Shown here: positions 33,967 to 46,475 of the stretch, in pieces
Position numbering within the stretch: the stretch's first letter is position 1
Layout: each line of letters starts with the position of its first letter
Assembly: GCA_003991915.1 (NCBI GenBank)
Contig: RQTK01000073.1
Location: 601,900-665,899, forward strand
DNA: 64,000 nt
Direction of reading: 5' to 3'
DNA from: Elysia chlorotica
Lineage: Eukaryota; Mollusca; Gastropoda; Plakobranchidae
The notes under the pieces: generated by a model
Database searches by the model: none
The model's input: only the letters and a program-made list of their open reading frames with translations
What the model was told of the DNA's origin: nothing
Translations under genes and position numbers: made by a program

Positions 33967-34558
33967 AGAGAAATAAAGTAAATATTTAGAGAGAAAACTA
34001 TACACTAAAAGTATACAATCGATGTGTACGTAGGACCAATAATGATTTCTGTAATTCCCTCACAAACCAAAGTAGAGATCTATATCAAAGCAAGCTGATA
34101 ATAATCAATTTAATAATAATTTTGCGCTGAGTGCAAAACATCTTGAATAATTAAGAGGATCATTTATGGCCCCACTGTTTGCAGGGAGTTAATGTTCCAC
34201 CCTAGTGGGAAAGCAGTTGGGCGTGTTCGAAATGGCCGACGACAATGCTTGCGGGTTGCTAATGTGATTAGGCATTTGGAAATAGAAACATGTGTTCAAA
34301 TGATATGGGACGCACAAAAAGAGGCCAACTATTTTTGAAAATAAATTTATACGACTGTGATCACTTTGAGATTAAAAAAAAAATTTTGATTAACTAAACT
34401 TAACAAGATTCCTTAAAGAAGAGTGTTTTGACTTCTAATATTACTACATGTAGATTAGTTTAACACGCAAAGACTTTTAATGAAAATTTACGACTATGAC
34501 TAACAGCGTAGAAATAGCGACATTCGTGTACTGTAAGCCATTGGTGGTATTAGCAAGG

Positions 34559-34562
<4 letters not shown>
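33967..34562. other. Non-genic stretch
   Basis: AT-rich, no supported signal. Confidence 0.45.
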
Positions 34563-34622
<60 letters not shown>

Positions 34623-34641
34623 GAGAGAGGGAGAGAGAAAG
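34563..34641. repeat. (GA)n microsatellite
   Basis: About 35 GA units with single CAGA and GGGA interruptions. Confidence 0.97.
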
Positions 34642-35315
34642 AAATAGATGGAGTGGGTTATTTTGTAATCATGGTACTCAGTAGTAAATAGTAATCTACA
34701 TCATCCAATTTAAATTGATATAAGGAAACTGAAATGCGATTCCAGAAAGACTTTTGCCACTTTGTCGCGAACCTTAAACCCTGCTGGCATTTCAAGAACT
34801 ATTGTCTAAGCAACCGAATCGATGATTTTAACAATTTAGTCTTCGAAACACACTGACGCCGATTCAATGTAGTCTGCCCGTTTACAACCTTGCTAGCGAG
34901 TCAATAAATTTCCTTTTGCACCGTTTGCACGAAAAAAAGAACCAATATATTTGTCTTTCTAAGCATTTTACGAGAAGATTATAAGGACACTTTTAAAGTC
35001 AGTGAACTTATGTCTAATTGATTTTATTCTTAAAAAAATAAATAAAAAAGAACACAGTTAATAATGACTAGCATTCGTATCATACATTTGGTTTTAGCAG
35101 TTCGTAACGTTTATAAGGTGAATAAAAATACTGTTCAAGTGAAGTTAGAGAGCTTAAAGTTCCCAATAACCAACGTTCATGCTTATATCTTTTGTCAATT
35201 TGTTCAAACGAATTTGAAAAGATATTAAAAATGTTTCTATAATAAGTCGTATGGTTATTTCTGCACAACGAAGTGAAACTACTTTAAAAATCCCTTTTGG
35301 CAAAAGTTTGAAATT
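34642..35315. other. Non-genic stretch
   Basis: AT-rich. Short open frames only, none with motifs. Confidence 0.45.
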
Positions 35316-35502
35316 GTTGATTACCGCCCAAAGTCAACACATCATATAGGATTTACCTGCTGCCACACAAGAACCAGTGCGGGGAGACTTGAGCCAGTTG
35401 TTTTAAAATTATTTACACCAACTCAACCAGTAGGGGACATGGGTTTCGAACCAGGGCTGTGAGACCAACGCTATATAATCTACCACTGACGCCAGTTCGC
35501 CC
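35316..35502 (-). mobile_element. tRNA-derived SINE, family copy 6, internally deleted
   Basis: The minus strand has the tRNA-like head with B box GGTTCGAAACCC, a shortened core, and GGTTCTTGTGTGGCAGCAGG. The 3' block is diverged. Confidence 0.7.
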
Positions 35503-36092
35503 CTCTCCTGGCAAACGTGTAAAATTGTTGTAAAATGTTGAAATGGTGTGTTTGGTTCAATATGTTAGATTTTGTAATTAATACTGGCCACATAAAAACA
35601 GTAGGCAGTTTCCAAAAAAGTATTAATATATTCAAAATTGCTGATGCCTGTGTTTCTGGTTTAGAAGCGTTATAATTATTTGGTGATGCGGTAGTGATTG
35701 AATTGGAACAGGCGATCCCATCTTAAAACTGACACTATTAGTAAACGTCAATTAAAAAAACAACGTAAAATAAAAGTCTTGTAAGGAAAAAAGAAACAAC
35801 AAAAAACGATTTTTCTCGTTAAATTTTGTTTATTTGTCAATCCAAATAAAAATCAAATTCTCTTTTTTAACCGTGGCAGACGTGTCACCTCTTTTCTTTC
35901 TTAATTTTAACCAGGTGCGGATGTTATCATCTTCTATAACAACAGAAGTATGTGAATAGACTTTATATTTTTCATTGAATTTTGAAAGTAATGTAAAGTT
36001 GTAAAGTAATATTATAACGGAGATATTTTTCCAAGCACCAAATAAAAACCTACAAAACACATTGTCTTGACTCTGGTCAGGGTTCCAACTGC
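35503..36092. other. 3' flank of the first cysteine-rich gene
   Basis: Minus-strand AATAAA at 35834-35829 is a plausible poly(A) signal, about 260 bases past the stop. Nothing else is seen. Confidence 0.45.
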
Positions 36093-36460
36093 TCACTCCA
36101 AGTGGCCATCCTCTCCGGTGAGTAAGATCCCTGGCATGGCTACGATCGAGCTTTCCGTTGGTTTTACCGTGGTCAACACCTCAACAGTAGTCGCTACAGT
36201 CTCCGACAGACATTTGGTCACACACAGGTCGAATTCTGCGCCTGAGTTTCCCTTGCATTTCAATCTGCACTCACACTTTTTGGTACAGGCGGATACGCAC
36301 GAAGGGTAGTCCTCCATGCACGCGGATTGGTTGCAAGGCTGCAATGCCATGCATGTACTGCTGGGAAACACACACATCACCTGGCATTTGTCTACACAGT
36401 TGTCAGCCCAGACAACCGCCAACGCGCAGGCCGCGAGTGCCATCAGGTTTAAGACGAAAG
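36093..36460 (-). CDS. Small secreted cysteine-rich protein, paralog 1 (main exon)
   Basis: The acceptor TTCTGAACAG precedes the exon at 36460; the first two bases complete a split codon, then FVLNLMALAACALAVVWA forms the hydrophobic core of a signal peptide. An internal ATG at 36443 exists, but the frame runs on to the acceptor, so the true start is likely in an upstream exon. The mature part has 13 cysteines: C-x3-C-x3-C-VFPSST-C, later C-x3-C-TKK-C-E-C-x3-C, then DLC-x3-C. A Thr/Val/Ser-rich stretch leads to the tail PGILLTGEDGHLE and the stop. It matches paralog 2 at 47.0 kb in cysteine order, tail and intron phase. The odd cysteine count could allow dimer formation. The family is not recognised. 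Confidence 0.75.
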
Positions 36461-36567
36461 CTGTTCAGAAGAGAGCAGAATGGGTGGGGATAAGGATGTT
36501 GAGAAATTTAAGCTTTATCAAATTGTTGGTCACACGTAAAAACACAGGTATTATTGTTTGTGTTCCG

Positions 36568-36570
<3 letters not shown>
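36461..36570. other. Intron or upstream region of paralog 1
   Basis: Directly upstream on the minus strand; the exon with the initiator ATG was not located. Confidence 0.4.
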
Positions 36571-36642
<72 letters not shown>

Positions 36643-36690
36643 CTCTCTCCTGTCCTCTCTCTCTCTTTCTCTCTCTCTCTTACCTATTTC
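36571..36690. repeat. (CT)n microsatellite
   Basis: About 35 CT units plus interrupted CTTT and CTGT units. Confidence 0.97.
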
Positions 36691-36697
36691 TCTCTCT

Positions 36698-36814
36698 TAT
36701 CATATTTAAATCTTAGGTCCACTTCTCTTACACCTTTTCCTTTATCTCTCACCCTTCTATCATATTTAAATCTTAGGTCCACTTCTCTTACACCTTTTCC
36801 TTTATCTCTCACCC
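36698..36814 (+). repeat. 60-bp tandem duplication
   Basis: The block starting TATCATATTTAAATCTTAGG and ending TTTATCTCTCACCC occurs at 36698-36754 and again at 36758-36814 with essentially no differences. Confidence 0.95.
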
Positions 36815-37497
36815 CAGTACGTACGCTTCTTATCCCTGATTTTGTTGCATCTAAATTTGTATTCGTATTCGGGACTAAAGCTTGATATAGTTTGACACAA
36901 TGTACCAAATACTTGACGATTCTTCTTTTGAACAGCGAAAATGTAATTAGTTTTCTTTTTATTTCCTGATCAACTTTATGTGGGAATTATCTTGTTTATA
37001 TGAAATCTCAAGCATAAACGCGGTAAGATAAGCGTCGAAAGCACATGGCCTTTTAGCCAATGAAGAGACATTTTGATAGCTCTGGGAACTATTATTCATC
37101 GCCGTTTATGTTGGATTACTTAATTGATGATAAATTGTTCTAATTTGCTTTATTTTACTCATACTATTGTAAATAGTCATGGCAAGGAAATAAAGTTTCT
37201 CTCGGCAGAGACGAAGCTCCTCGATTAGTTGATTTTGGTTTTGCATTTTCCGGCACACCAATAGGAACCAAACACATAATAAAACCATTGTTTGTATTTT
37301 TTTTTAATGAAAAAATAATTAGCCTCGAACATTACATGTTAAAATTATTTATGTCTTATAGTCTAGAAATTGTTCATTCCTAAAGAAAATGGCACATTGA
37401 ACTAAATGCACAAATAAATTTACCCAAAAGATTTCTTAGGGTATAATGATGTTTCAAATTCTAGAAGTTATTTTAACGTAAATTTTCAACGGCCTAG
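36815..37497. other. Non-genic stretch
   Basis: A minus-strand 60-codon frame from 37288 starts MVLLCVWFLLVC, hydrophobic like a signal peptide. No donor in it has the phase that would fit paralog 1, so it is not called. Confidence 0.4.
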
Positions 37498-37525
37498 CTG
37501 ACATCTGCGGATTTGCAGATGTCAG
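37498..37525. other. Perfect 11-bp hairpin
   Basis: CTGACATCTGC, loop GGATTT, GCAGATGTCAG. A small perfect stem in AT-rich DNA with no coding role seen. Confidence 0.6.
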
Positions 37526-37530
37526 TATAA

Positions 37531-37600
37531 TGATATCTGCTGAGACAGTAGTCCAGGTCTCCCCGCTTTGCCTCTTATGTGACATAAACTTTTCACATCA
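37531..37600 (+). mobile_element. SINE core fragment
   Basis: GCTGAGACAGTAGTCCAGGT CTCCCCGC matches the central block of the SINE family; head and 3' end are gone. Confidence 0.45.
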
Positions 37601-40600
37601 CCCACAAGTCGTTAAGATAAGCTCTGTAAACATGTAAAAATACTATATATTAACCAAATTAAGTTGAATATCTTTGATTCTAGAAATGATAGGGTTATAA
37701 ATGTTTCAAACTCTTAAAATGCATTTGATGCTTAATAACTCCAAAAGTGAGATTTCCGAATTGTGCCTGATTCACCCTGGTTGCCTCATAGGACACTATC
37801 CTGACCAACTTTTAGAAAAAAATTCTCCTCTTTCCTCTTTTCTATCTGATTGTTTAAATCCAAGAATACAAACAGAATAATAATATTTAAACGTACATCG
37901 GCAAACCATCTTAGTTCAGCTGACAACTACACAAACAATTTCAAGAAGATAGCACAATGATAAAATAAAGAAAAAACTACCTTTACGTAATAGAGATACA
38001 CTCACATATGTAGTGAAATAAATTACACAAGAACCTAAACAAACTAATCCAAACTAATGTGTGAGTTTTAAACATTCGACACTCCTCACGAAGGCATAAC
38101 GTCAGTGGACGAATTCAGATCGAAACTGTCAATATTTTGTAGAAAAACAATAATATAAAACATAACACATCAGGCAACATTATTATAAGATACGCACGGG
38201 CCTATTAGTATTGTGTTCTATTTGATCTAAAATCTAGGTCGTCCATAAATCAATTTAAATATTTAGATTGACAACAACTTTATCTAATTTTAGATTGCTA
38301 TCTAGGCCCAGACTCAGAATCGTAAGTGCAACGTCGTAGTAGCTTACGATTGGTCGTAACAATAGAAAAAATAGAAATCGTATGACCCGCGACGCTGGAA
38401 TAACAGCACATATCATTGTTTTCTGTTTTTCATTTGCTTGTTTTGTTGTTTTTTATTCCTTCAGATCTAGATATTTTGAATACCGAAGTTGATTGTTCTG
38501 TTAGATATAACCCATATGGTGATTTTATAACAGCACCATTATCCTGCTAGAAACACATGAACACTTCATAGTATATCACTATGATCGAGGCTACCCAGAA
38601 TATCAGGCAGTGCCATAAGATTGACTAAGTGAACACGTTTTTTTCTTCTTCTGCATAACAAGCGTAATAGTGATCTAATTGTTTTAAATTAGTATTATAT
38701 TTAGGACGGAATGATATAATTATAGATCGGACACAATGATGCTCAGTATTTTTTGTTCGGCCGACGAGCCTACTAGGCTAAGAATGTAAACCGTGCCAAA
38801 TTCGCTAAACATTTTAATGTTTTATAGCTTACTTTGGTTCTAAATGCATTTTTTTTTGTTCATTTCAGTGACTCTGAATGTTATTTTTTGAAGCCTCGAC
38901 TGTGATCCTTAGCCATATCACGTGAACGTAATCAAAATTCCAAAAATTGCTCTTTCCCTTCCTATGCATTTTTTGTTCCATTGCTTTTACGTTTATTTTT
39001 CGAAGTTGGTCATTGGAAAATCACAACACGATGTTTCTAAAGTAAAATAATGTTTCACTCTTCTTCACACGTAATCAAAAAAAAGTGGCAACACTTACAC
39101 ACATCCTCAAACACAGAAAAGTACTGTTTTATTATGCGAATATTTTTCTCTAACTGATATAAGTTTTAATCACTTTTATGACGACATACCTAGTCAGGCC
39201 ATTTAAAAGTAATATAATAATAGTATAATATTGATAAGCTATTTTAACATTCATTTTAAGGTATTGAAATATCATTAATCATTTAAAAGATAACAAATCT
39301 AACATTGGTTTGCCTTAGCAAAATTTTGACTAAAAAATGTGATCACTTGGCTGCTTTAGTATAGTTATGCTTGACATTGTTATTGGCTGAGATTAGGTGA
39401 AAAACATGTACCTTGGATCAGAATTAAATCTAGTTCCAGTATAAAGGTAGATTGACAACATTTTTTTCCCGGAAAACCAAAGATTATGTAGGCTATAAAA
39501 ACGTTTTTAAATGTTGGATCATATATGAAATTGATAATTTTCAGGACTTTTATTTAAAAAATTAACAAGAATTAGGAGTCCACATAAGCATTTTTAGTAT
39601 ACGTAGTTTTTCACGTTTGATAAAACGATCTGACTTAAAGTAAAAATCTAATTCTTTAAATGCAGAACAATCCGGGTATTTTACCTTGATGATAAAAATT
39701 AATGCATTCTAGTTATATATGAGAAAAAAGTATAAATATATTACAGCAGTTGCTTTGTACTGGGAACTCCTCATTCCAACTGTTATTGAACATTTTATCT
39801 TTGAAGTGTTACTAAATTTCGGAGATGTTTGGTGTATAATAATTGACAAGAACCCTTGCAGCAAACACGAATAGTGTACTCTTATCGCTTACTTAATGGT
39901 TAAAATATTTATCTAGGATTTGAAGATAAAAATACTAATCAAAATATTAATTTTTTGGCTGTTCTAAAACAGTTAATCCGCACTATACTTGAACAACACT
40001 CTTTAAACTAATGTTTGTCTTGAACATTCCAGCAATATGTCGTTTTAACTATCCAGTGATACAAATTTACTGGAAAGATGGTAAATATTATTAATTATTA
40101 ATACACACAGAATCCAACACACTCCACCCTAAGCTCACTTTTCATGACTGTGTCCCGAACTGTTACCAAAAAACCTGTTGATCGCCTGCTCTCCTTGAGT
40201 ACACTAACTAAACCATTTAACGTCCATCTTTTTATAGCGCTATTCTCTTACAGTATCTTATATTGGTCTTGACGTCATTATAAATAGTGCTACCAAAATA
40301 AAAGTATAACTTCCCGCCCTTTGCTTTGACATAGCTTAAATATTGAAGGAGAGGAAAGAAAACTCAAGACCTTTTTTTGTAAAATCTGTCACAGCTTATC
40401 GAACTTTTCAACCCAAATGTTTGGCTAGAGGCATGTAGGCCTGTGAGCGAAATCCAATTACTATTGCTTAAACGCTATATTTCTGAGCATCCTCAACAAT
40501 AATGTAATGAGGCAAATATTGAACATCTGGCCTTAACAACTGTGAGCCCTTTTAAAAAGTTAGTATCATAATTCGGCTAAGGGAAAAATAAAAAGTAGCT

Positions 40601-41994
40601 GAGTAAATACTGAGGGTGGGGCATGCAGCGTTCTATCATGTTATATGACGATAGTAAATAATTAGACCTACACGGTGTGAGACTAAATTGACTTGATTGG
40701 ATACACGAGCTAAGTTTGTCTCTGCACCAACCAACAGCTGCAATATTGAACTCCAGCCGGAAACATAGAGTATGAAATCCTAACCTCTCTTTAGTGTCTA
40801 CACGGATACAGTTATGGCCAAAGAAAGTTTGAAGTGTTATAACACTTTGGTTATGGCTCATACATAATAAAGGGTGTCATCTTATGTAAATAGTGGATAT
40901 TAGTGGCAGGACAATCAAGCCTTCCATTAGGTCCAACTATTAACTAAAGAAAAAACAAAGAGCAGGGGTGTAGAATGCTTTTCCAAAAGACGCGTCAAAC
41001 TTTGTTTAATTTATAATTATTTTGGCATGGGAATATGTAAAGAAATAAACGGTATATGTGTTTTGAGAAGTGCATCTCACAAAACATGATCTACTGATGA
41101 CGTTTCCTTATATAGCTTGATCAATTCTTCCAATATTATTTGTAAAAATGACGTTAAAAGTGACAGTGGAACTGATAATCCACAATGTGAAGTCATAGGA
41201 ACAAGAGCGTTACTTTCAAACAAAAGAAATTAAAACCATGGTCTAGGATTGACTTTCGGAGATTCGTCGCAATACTTTTGTATAGTTTATAATATCTTGT
41301 TCATTATCATTGCAGACAGAGGACCAAAATTATATAAATTCAAGAAATACGCACATTGAAAAGCTAGATAGATAGGTAGATAGTTGATAGATATTTAGAC
41401 ATAAAGACATATAGATATATAGAAAATCCGAGACAGATAGAACAATGTATACATACATATAGATAGGTAGACAGATAGATAGAAAGAATCGTTGTTTTTG
41501 TTGTTTTTTTAACATAGAACTTAGTAATCAGTTCAATTTTTACTTAAATGTTCTGATGCTGATTTCCTAGTAAGGCATAGATTAGTGTTTCTACCATTCA
41601 ATTCCAGTTAAATGCTACGTTCAGCTACCTCTTTTTTTTATCATATCACGTAAATTAATAATACAATCATGTGATTTTCTCTCCATCTATCTCTACCCCC
41701 GCATGTTTCTTCTGCCACAGTTTTTGAAAGATTTTTTTTTCATTCCATTTTAAGCATACACCAAATTATGTATTAGCATGCTTTCTAAAATCATATCTTC
41801 TTCTCTTATCCTCTATCTTTTATATATTTAATCCCTCTATGCACCTGTCTGTGTGGGTTGAATGTATTTATAAAATTACACTTCAAGTGCAAATCACATT
41901 TTCTATGCTCCTGGATTTTATCAATGTTAAATTTTAAAGCGTTTACATTATTTTATGTAAATTTATTTCCGGAAGGTTTTAATTCCTTGATTTT
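37601..41994. other. Gene-poor AT-rich region
   Basis: About 4.4 kb with no supported exon. Short frames (for example minus 40577-40861) have no motifs or splice context. A diverged GATA-type tract lies at 41360-41490. Confidence 0.5.
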
Positions 41995-42350
41995 TGTGTA
42001 ACTCAGTAAAATGACACGAAAAAACGTGTCGCCGCATTGAAATAACACGTTTCTTACAGCCTGAACCCCACATAAACAAAGTAACAGTTTGTCTGGCCTG
42101 CGGGTATTGTTTGGGTAACCATCGTGTGTTGATGTGCCTTCTGGATGCACAGATAAACGGAGATGTCAAATAAACGCATTAAATATCTGCAGGCAAAATG
42201 TTTGCTCTTAGCGTGTCAACAAAGCGCTTGTCCCCATAGCGACGCTGTCTGGCCTTAAGATGTTATGAGATTACATCATGTATTTCCTGCCCTCTGGACT
42301 TTGAAAAATGAAAATTTATGCGGCAGATTGTGCTATTTCAACTAACTGCC
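41995..42350. promoter_or_regulatory. GC-elevated complex patch, possible regulatory element
   Basis: About 350 bases are less AT-rich and less repetitive than the surrounding 6 kb. GTCCCCATAGCGAC at 42230-42243 resembles an RFX X-box (GTTGCCATAGCAAC), and TGTTTGCTC at 42200-42208 resembles a forkhead site. The minus frames across it overlap in two registers and lack splice sites, so coding is not supported. This is inference only. Confidence 0.25.
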
Positions 42351-43639
42351 TCCGAATAATTTATATTCTAGCAGCTACAAATTAAAGTAAGTTGTTTCTC
42401 TACCGCCCCCTCTAATCTCAATTAAAAACCAAGTTGATATGGGCTAAGACCCTGAACTTTTTTTTGAGTGTTTACTTACAAAATCTCAGAGATTATTTAT
42501 TTAAGACTTAGCTTTTGTAAAACAATGTTAAAACTTCTAGACATGCACACCATAACAGACTCTTGACCAACATAGCAGAATCTCTTCAAACAAAAACCTT
42601 AAACAAAAAAAAAAAAGCAACAGCATGAAAATACAAAAAAAACAAAAAAAAAACGAAAAAAAAAAAACCCCAGTTTCCTAGCCGGTACTGGTACACAAAA
42701 TCGTTCTTTCAAAACTAATGAGGCTTTAAAAATTAGATACTATTGGCTGAAAATAAATTGACACTCATATTTGTAGTTGGTTCACTCATTGTTGTTTTGC
42801 ATCAATGAAAATACAAGAAGAGGCCAACGTTCTCAAAATTAGAAATGGTGGTCGTAACTTCGACTTAACTGATAAACAAAGCATTTTTATAAGCTTCTGG
42901 TGAAGATTTGAAACGGGTTGAGTCCGACAGGGTTAGGGCTAGGTACATGTATACAGGCTGATAGGTCAAAGTTATGGATGCTTAGCACACAGCAAATCGG
43001 TTTGAAGCAGCTGTTTGGGCGCTAGTGCTCATACAAGATCATACTTTTAAAAACATCATATAGGAAGGTTAAATCAGTTATATAAAGTTGAGGTAAAAAA
43101 ACATTTCCTAAAATCGGTTCGCAACTCGTCAAATCAACCGTCATAAACAACGCATCAAAATAAAATAGATTTAAAAAAATGAAAGTTAAATGATACAAAT
43201 AGTCTAACTGTATGGGTTATATTGATCAGCGTGTTTCATAGCGGCACAATAAAGTTAACAAAATACATTTTTAAAAGAAATTAAAGTATAATTTTGTAAC
43301 GGTTTGAAAGCAAAACATAGGTTCAACCAAATCCAAATTATCAAACAAAAAAGATTAATATCGATTCATGCTCAAAAACGTAGTTGTTTGTGCGAAATAG
43401 ACGTCTCAGATTCTTTTCCAGGATCAGACCAAAACATCTTGCCATAGTGTTTGAGTGGGTGTCAATATAATGTGTCTCACGGAGGGAGCTTCGTTTTGTC
43501 AAAACAAATCATCCTTTATTACTGAGAGAAATTCGGTGTTACTCTGATATGAAAATGATTTCTGAGTTTCACAAGCATCATAATGTACCATATTGACTAC
43601 ATGGACAGCACACATATGAAATGGCAACATACTAAAAGA
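42351..43639. other. Non-genic stretch
   Basis: A-rich runs at 42600-42670. A short SINE-like match (GGGTGTCAATATAATGTGTC) lies at about 43456. No gene. Confidence 0.45.
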
Positions 43640-43930
43640 ACTTAAGAAACTGGCTCTTGAAAACCATTAAAAAGAAAACTGAAATACTGTGGGCACCTGA
43701 AAAGGCATGACCGTTTGGAAATCCATAATCCTAGAAGCAAAGCTGGGGGCAAAGCAAAGACAGGGCAGACCTACAAGAAGGTGGGTGGATGACATGAGCG
43801 ACTGGCTCCAAAGGAGGCACAGCGAGGCAGGAAGGATCGCTCAAGACAGAGAGCTCTTCGGGCAGATTGTACAGGAGGCTACGTCAGACACTACCTACAA
43901 GCCAGCATCGTGATGATGATGGTGGACTAC
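43640..43930 (+). mobile_element. Non-LTR retrotransposon tail fragment
   Basis: In two frames: KLKYCGHLKRHD, then ILEAKLGAKQRQGRPTRRWV, DDMSDWLQRR, AQDRELFGQIVQEATSD and a stop at 43913, followed by a short GAT repeat. This is the end of a reverse-transcriptase ORF (GHxxR, basic patch, WxDDxxDW, DRxxW-like). One frameshift lies near 43715. Confidence 0.7.
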
Positions 43931-44099
43931 ATTGACATCAGATCCAGACTAAGGTTTATTATGATCAAAAGACGTCTCATAGGTTGATCACGAGGAGCAT
44001 CTTACAAAATTATTCGTAACATGGTTAAAAGAAGCTTACCTATCTCCAACTTTTAATTTGCTTATGAGATTTGACCCATTTAAGGTGGATATAATTATA

Positions 44100-44260
44100 A
44101 ATTATGTTGGCTGGAGGAGGATAGCGTAGGTGATTGCTCTTAGCGCTTTGCTACTAATCTATGATTAACTTCACCAACTGAGATTTGAACCGCAGGACCT
44201 CTCTCCCTTTCTAAGACTAGAAAACTGGTCATGTGAGCACTAAGCAGCCGACGCCTTCTA
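44100..44260 (-). mobile_element. Possible tRNA-like SINE fragment
   Basis: On the minus strand GCGTCGGCTGCTTAGTGCTC and later GCGGTTCAAATCTCAG resemble A- and B-box regions about 80 bases apart, longer than a real tRNA spacing. Confidence 0.35.
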
Positions 44261-44785
44261 ACGATTCACTGGTTGTTTCGAACATTTCAATAGATGCATT
44301 GATGGCCATTATCATATCGGTACAAGTACCGTTTCAATGCTGTGATCAATCATATACAGACTGGTATAGTCATCTCATTCCTCCTTTCTAGTGTATGCTC
44401 AATCTAAAAGAATGTGTAGTTAAAATATTATAAATAGCACTTTCATAAAATGAAAAATGGAAATGAGTATGTTTTGTAGTTTTTAAGAAAGTACAATTTT
44501 CCTATGTTTAAAAAAACCCCATAAAACCTTTCCCCTTTGTGATAAATTCTGACGTAGACATAATAACTACTATTCTTCTTTTCTTATTTCAGGCCGTATG
44601 TTACAAAGCTACGAATACGAAAATTCCTCTTCGTTAAATTTTGTGAAACAATGCACAAGCTATTTTTTGTGTCTCCTTTTTAAAGTAACCAGAGCACATG
44701 CTTAAGAGCGTTGGTAGGTTCTTCAACTATTTTTCACCATATGCCGCCGTTAGCCCTCGTTATTGTACTTAGATTTAGTAACCAT

Positions 44786-45030
44786 TTGACCCGAGGGGTA
44801 GAACATCGGCTTCCGACGCAAAAGGTCCATGTTTAAGCCATGGCGTTTTCGTGTCCTACTGGTTGAGTCGATGTCAGTTTAATGTGACCGGCTGATACAG
44901 GAGGCATGGCATCCCCGCCCTGTCTCGTGTGTGGCAGCACATAAAAATGTCAGACGTCAGTCTTGGGGCCTGCCCATAATATAGTATATATAGTGCTTAT
45001 GTTGTACGTTAAACCAACTCAGTCAACTCA
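44786..45030 (+). mobile_element. tRNA-derived SINE, family copy 7, nearly full-length
   Basis: Head (GGGTAGAACATCGGCTTCCG, diverged B box), core GATGTCAGTTTAATGTGACC, CCCTGTCTCGTGTGTGGCAG, CAGACGTCAGTCTTGGGGCC, and a tail of AACTC repeats (AGTCAACTCAACTCAACTCG). Confidence 0.9.
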
Positions 45031-45099
45031 ACTCAACTCGTAAGACTTAAACCTAACTAAGATGTCAGCTGTTGCATTCAATGCATGCGTGTTCTCTCT

Positions 45100-45366
45100 G
45101 GGTTTTAACGTGTCCTAGGTTCCCCTGAAATGTCCTATACGGCAACAGGGCCCAATACTGACGTCTAACAATTTTATGCACTGCCTTACACGAGACAGGG
45201 CGGAGATAATATGACTCCTGTCTCAGCTGGTCACATTTTACTGACACCGACCCTACCAGTTACAGGAGACGAACATCAGACAAATAAATCTGCCGATCGT
45301 GGGATTGGATCCGTGGACCTCCTGATCTGGAGACCAACGCTCTACCACTTGAGCCAGTTCGCCCCT
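45100..45366 (-). mobile_element. tRNA-derived SINE, family copy 8, full-length
   Basis: Opposite orientation to copy 7, about 70 bases away. The minus strand has head ACTGGCTCAAGTGGTAGAGC, the B-box region GGTCCACGGATCCAATCC, the core, and a diverged 3' end. The pair can fold on itself. Confidence 0.9.
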
Positions 45367-46209
45367 TTTATTGCCTGCATCTCACTTCAATGCAGAAGCC
45401 GAACGCTTCTAAAGCGCTAATGACAAAATCTATATATGGTAACGACAATGGCATTCTTTTGAATCTTCTTTGCGCAGAAATGAAAAGTTGCTACATATTG
45501 CCAGCGCTTGTGAGTTTCACTACATCTAGTGATGTTTGCCAAATATAGTGATCTAGTGAGTGATTTGGAAAAAAAAATCTGGTGAATTTTTCAGATCTTA
45601 GACAATTATTCTTTTTAAATATATTTCTCGATCTTTATCCCCTCAATATATGAAACATACTCTACATGTTGAATAATTCAACGAAACTGGAAAGTCGGTA
45701 GGTAGAGAACAAGACCTGACTCTGCATTGCAGCGGCAAATTGTCAAGCGTGTGATAACATAAAGAAGAAAGGCTTAGAGAGCCAGAAAGGAGAGGACAGA
45801 ACGAGTTGACAGATTGACATCAGAAAAGGTGCATAGACCATAGGTGCGACTTCCATAGTTTGTTTATTAAAGATCTTGGCCTCAATATTTTTTAAACCCG
45901 AAGATTTTACTTCTATGAGCTAGTTAGTGCTTTTGACCAGACGCCACTTCAGTAGTATAGTGCCCTCCCTGATTTTTTTTTAAATACTATAAATTTAGAG
46001 TGTTTTATTAATTGGATAAGACATTATGCAGCTGAGGTGACATACAGTGTATCACAGCATACAGAGCACCTTTTTTCATCTTTATATTTAGATAAAAATG
46101 GTTATTGTTTAATACTCGTATATTTTCTACTGCGAACAGAGCAGTTATTCTATGATCACACATTATATCACACAAGTAAACAAACACAAACAAACAAACA
46201 AAATAAAAA
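45367..46209. other. Non-genic stretch
   Basis: AT-rich, no supported signal. Confidence 0.45.
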
Positions 46210-46214
46210 CAAAC

Positions 46215-46253
<39 letters not shown>
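46210..46253. repeat. (CAA)n microsatellite
   Basis: About 12 CAA units flanked by CAAA variants. Confidence 0.95.
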
Positions 46254-46369
46254 AGAAACAAAACAAACAAACAAAACCAGCACGCACGAAAATCCAAAGA
46301 TCGAAAAGATCCATGTACAAATAATCAAAGACAGGGGTAAAATCAAGAGCAAGATAGACAAATAGATAA

Positions 46370-46399
46370 ATAATTGGATAGATAGATATATAGATAGAT

Positions 46400-46471
<72 letters not shown>
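46370..46471. repeat. (GATA)n-(GA)n microsatellite
   Basis: GATA units to 46437, then about 16 GA units. Confidence 0.95.

Positions 46472-46475
<4 letters not shown>

Noticed and set aside
34496..34684. Arg-Glu repeat protein
   Set aside because: Pure (GA)n translation with no flanking coding character.
37106..37288. Minus-strand frame starting MVLLCVWFLLVC as the missing first exon of paralog 1
   Set aside because: No GT donor in it leaves the single base needed to join the exon at 36460.
41953..42169. Two overlapping minus frames of 65-68 codons
   Set aside because: No motif, signal or splice site, and two registers are open equally; treated as a possible regulatory patch instead.
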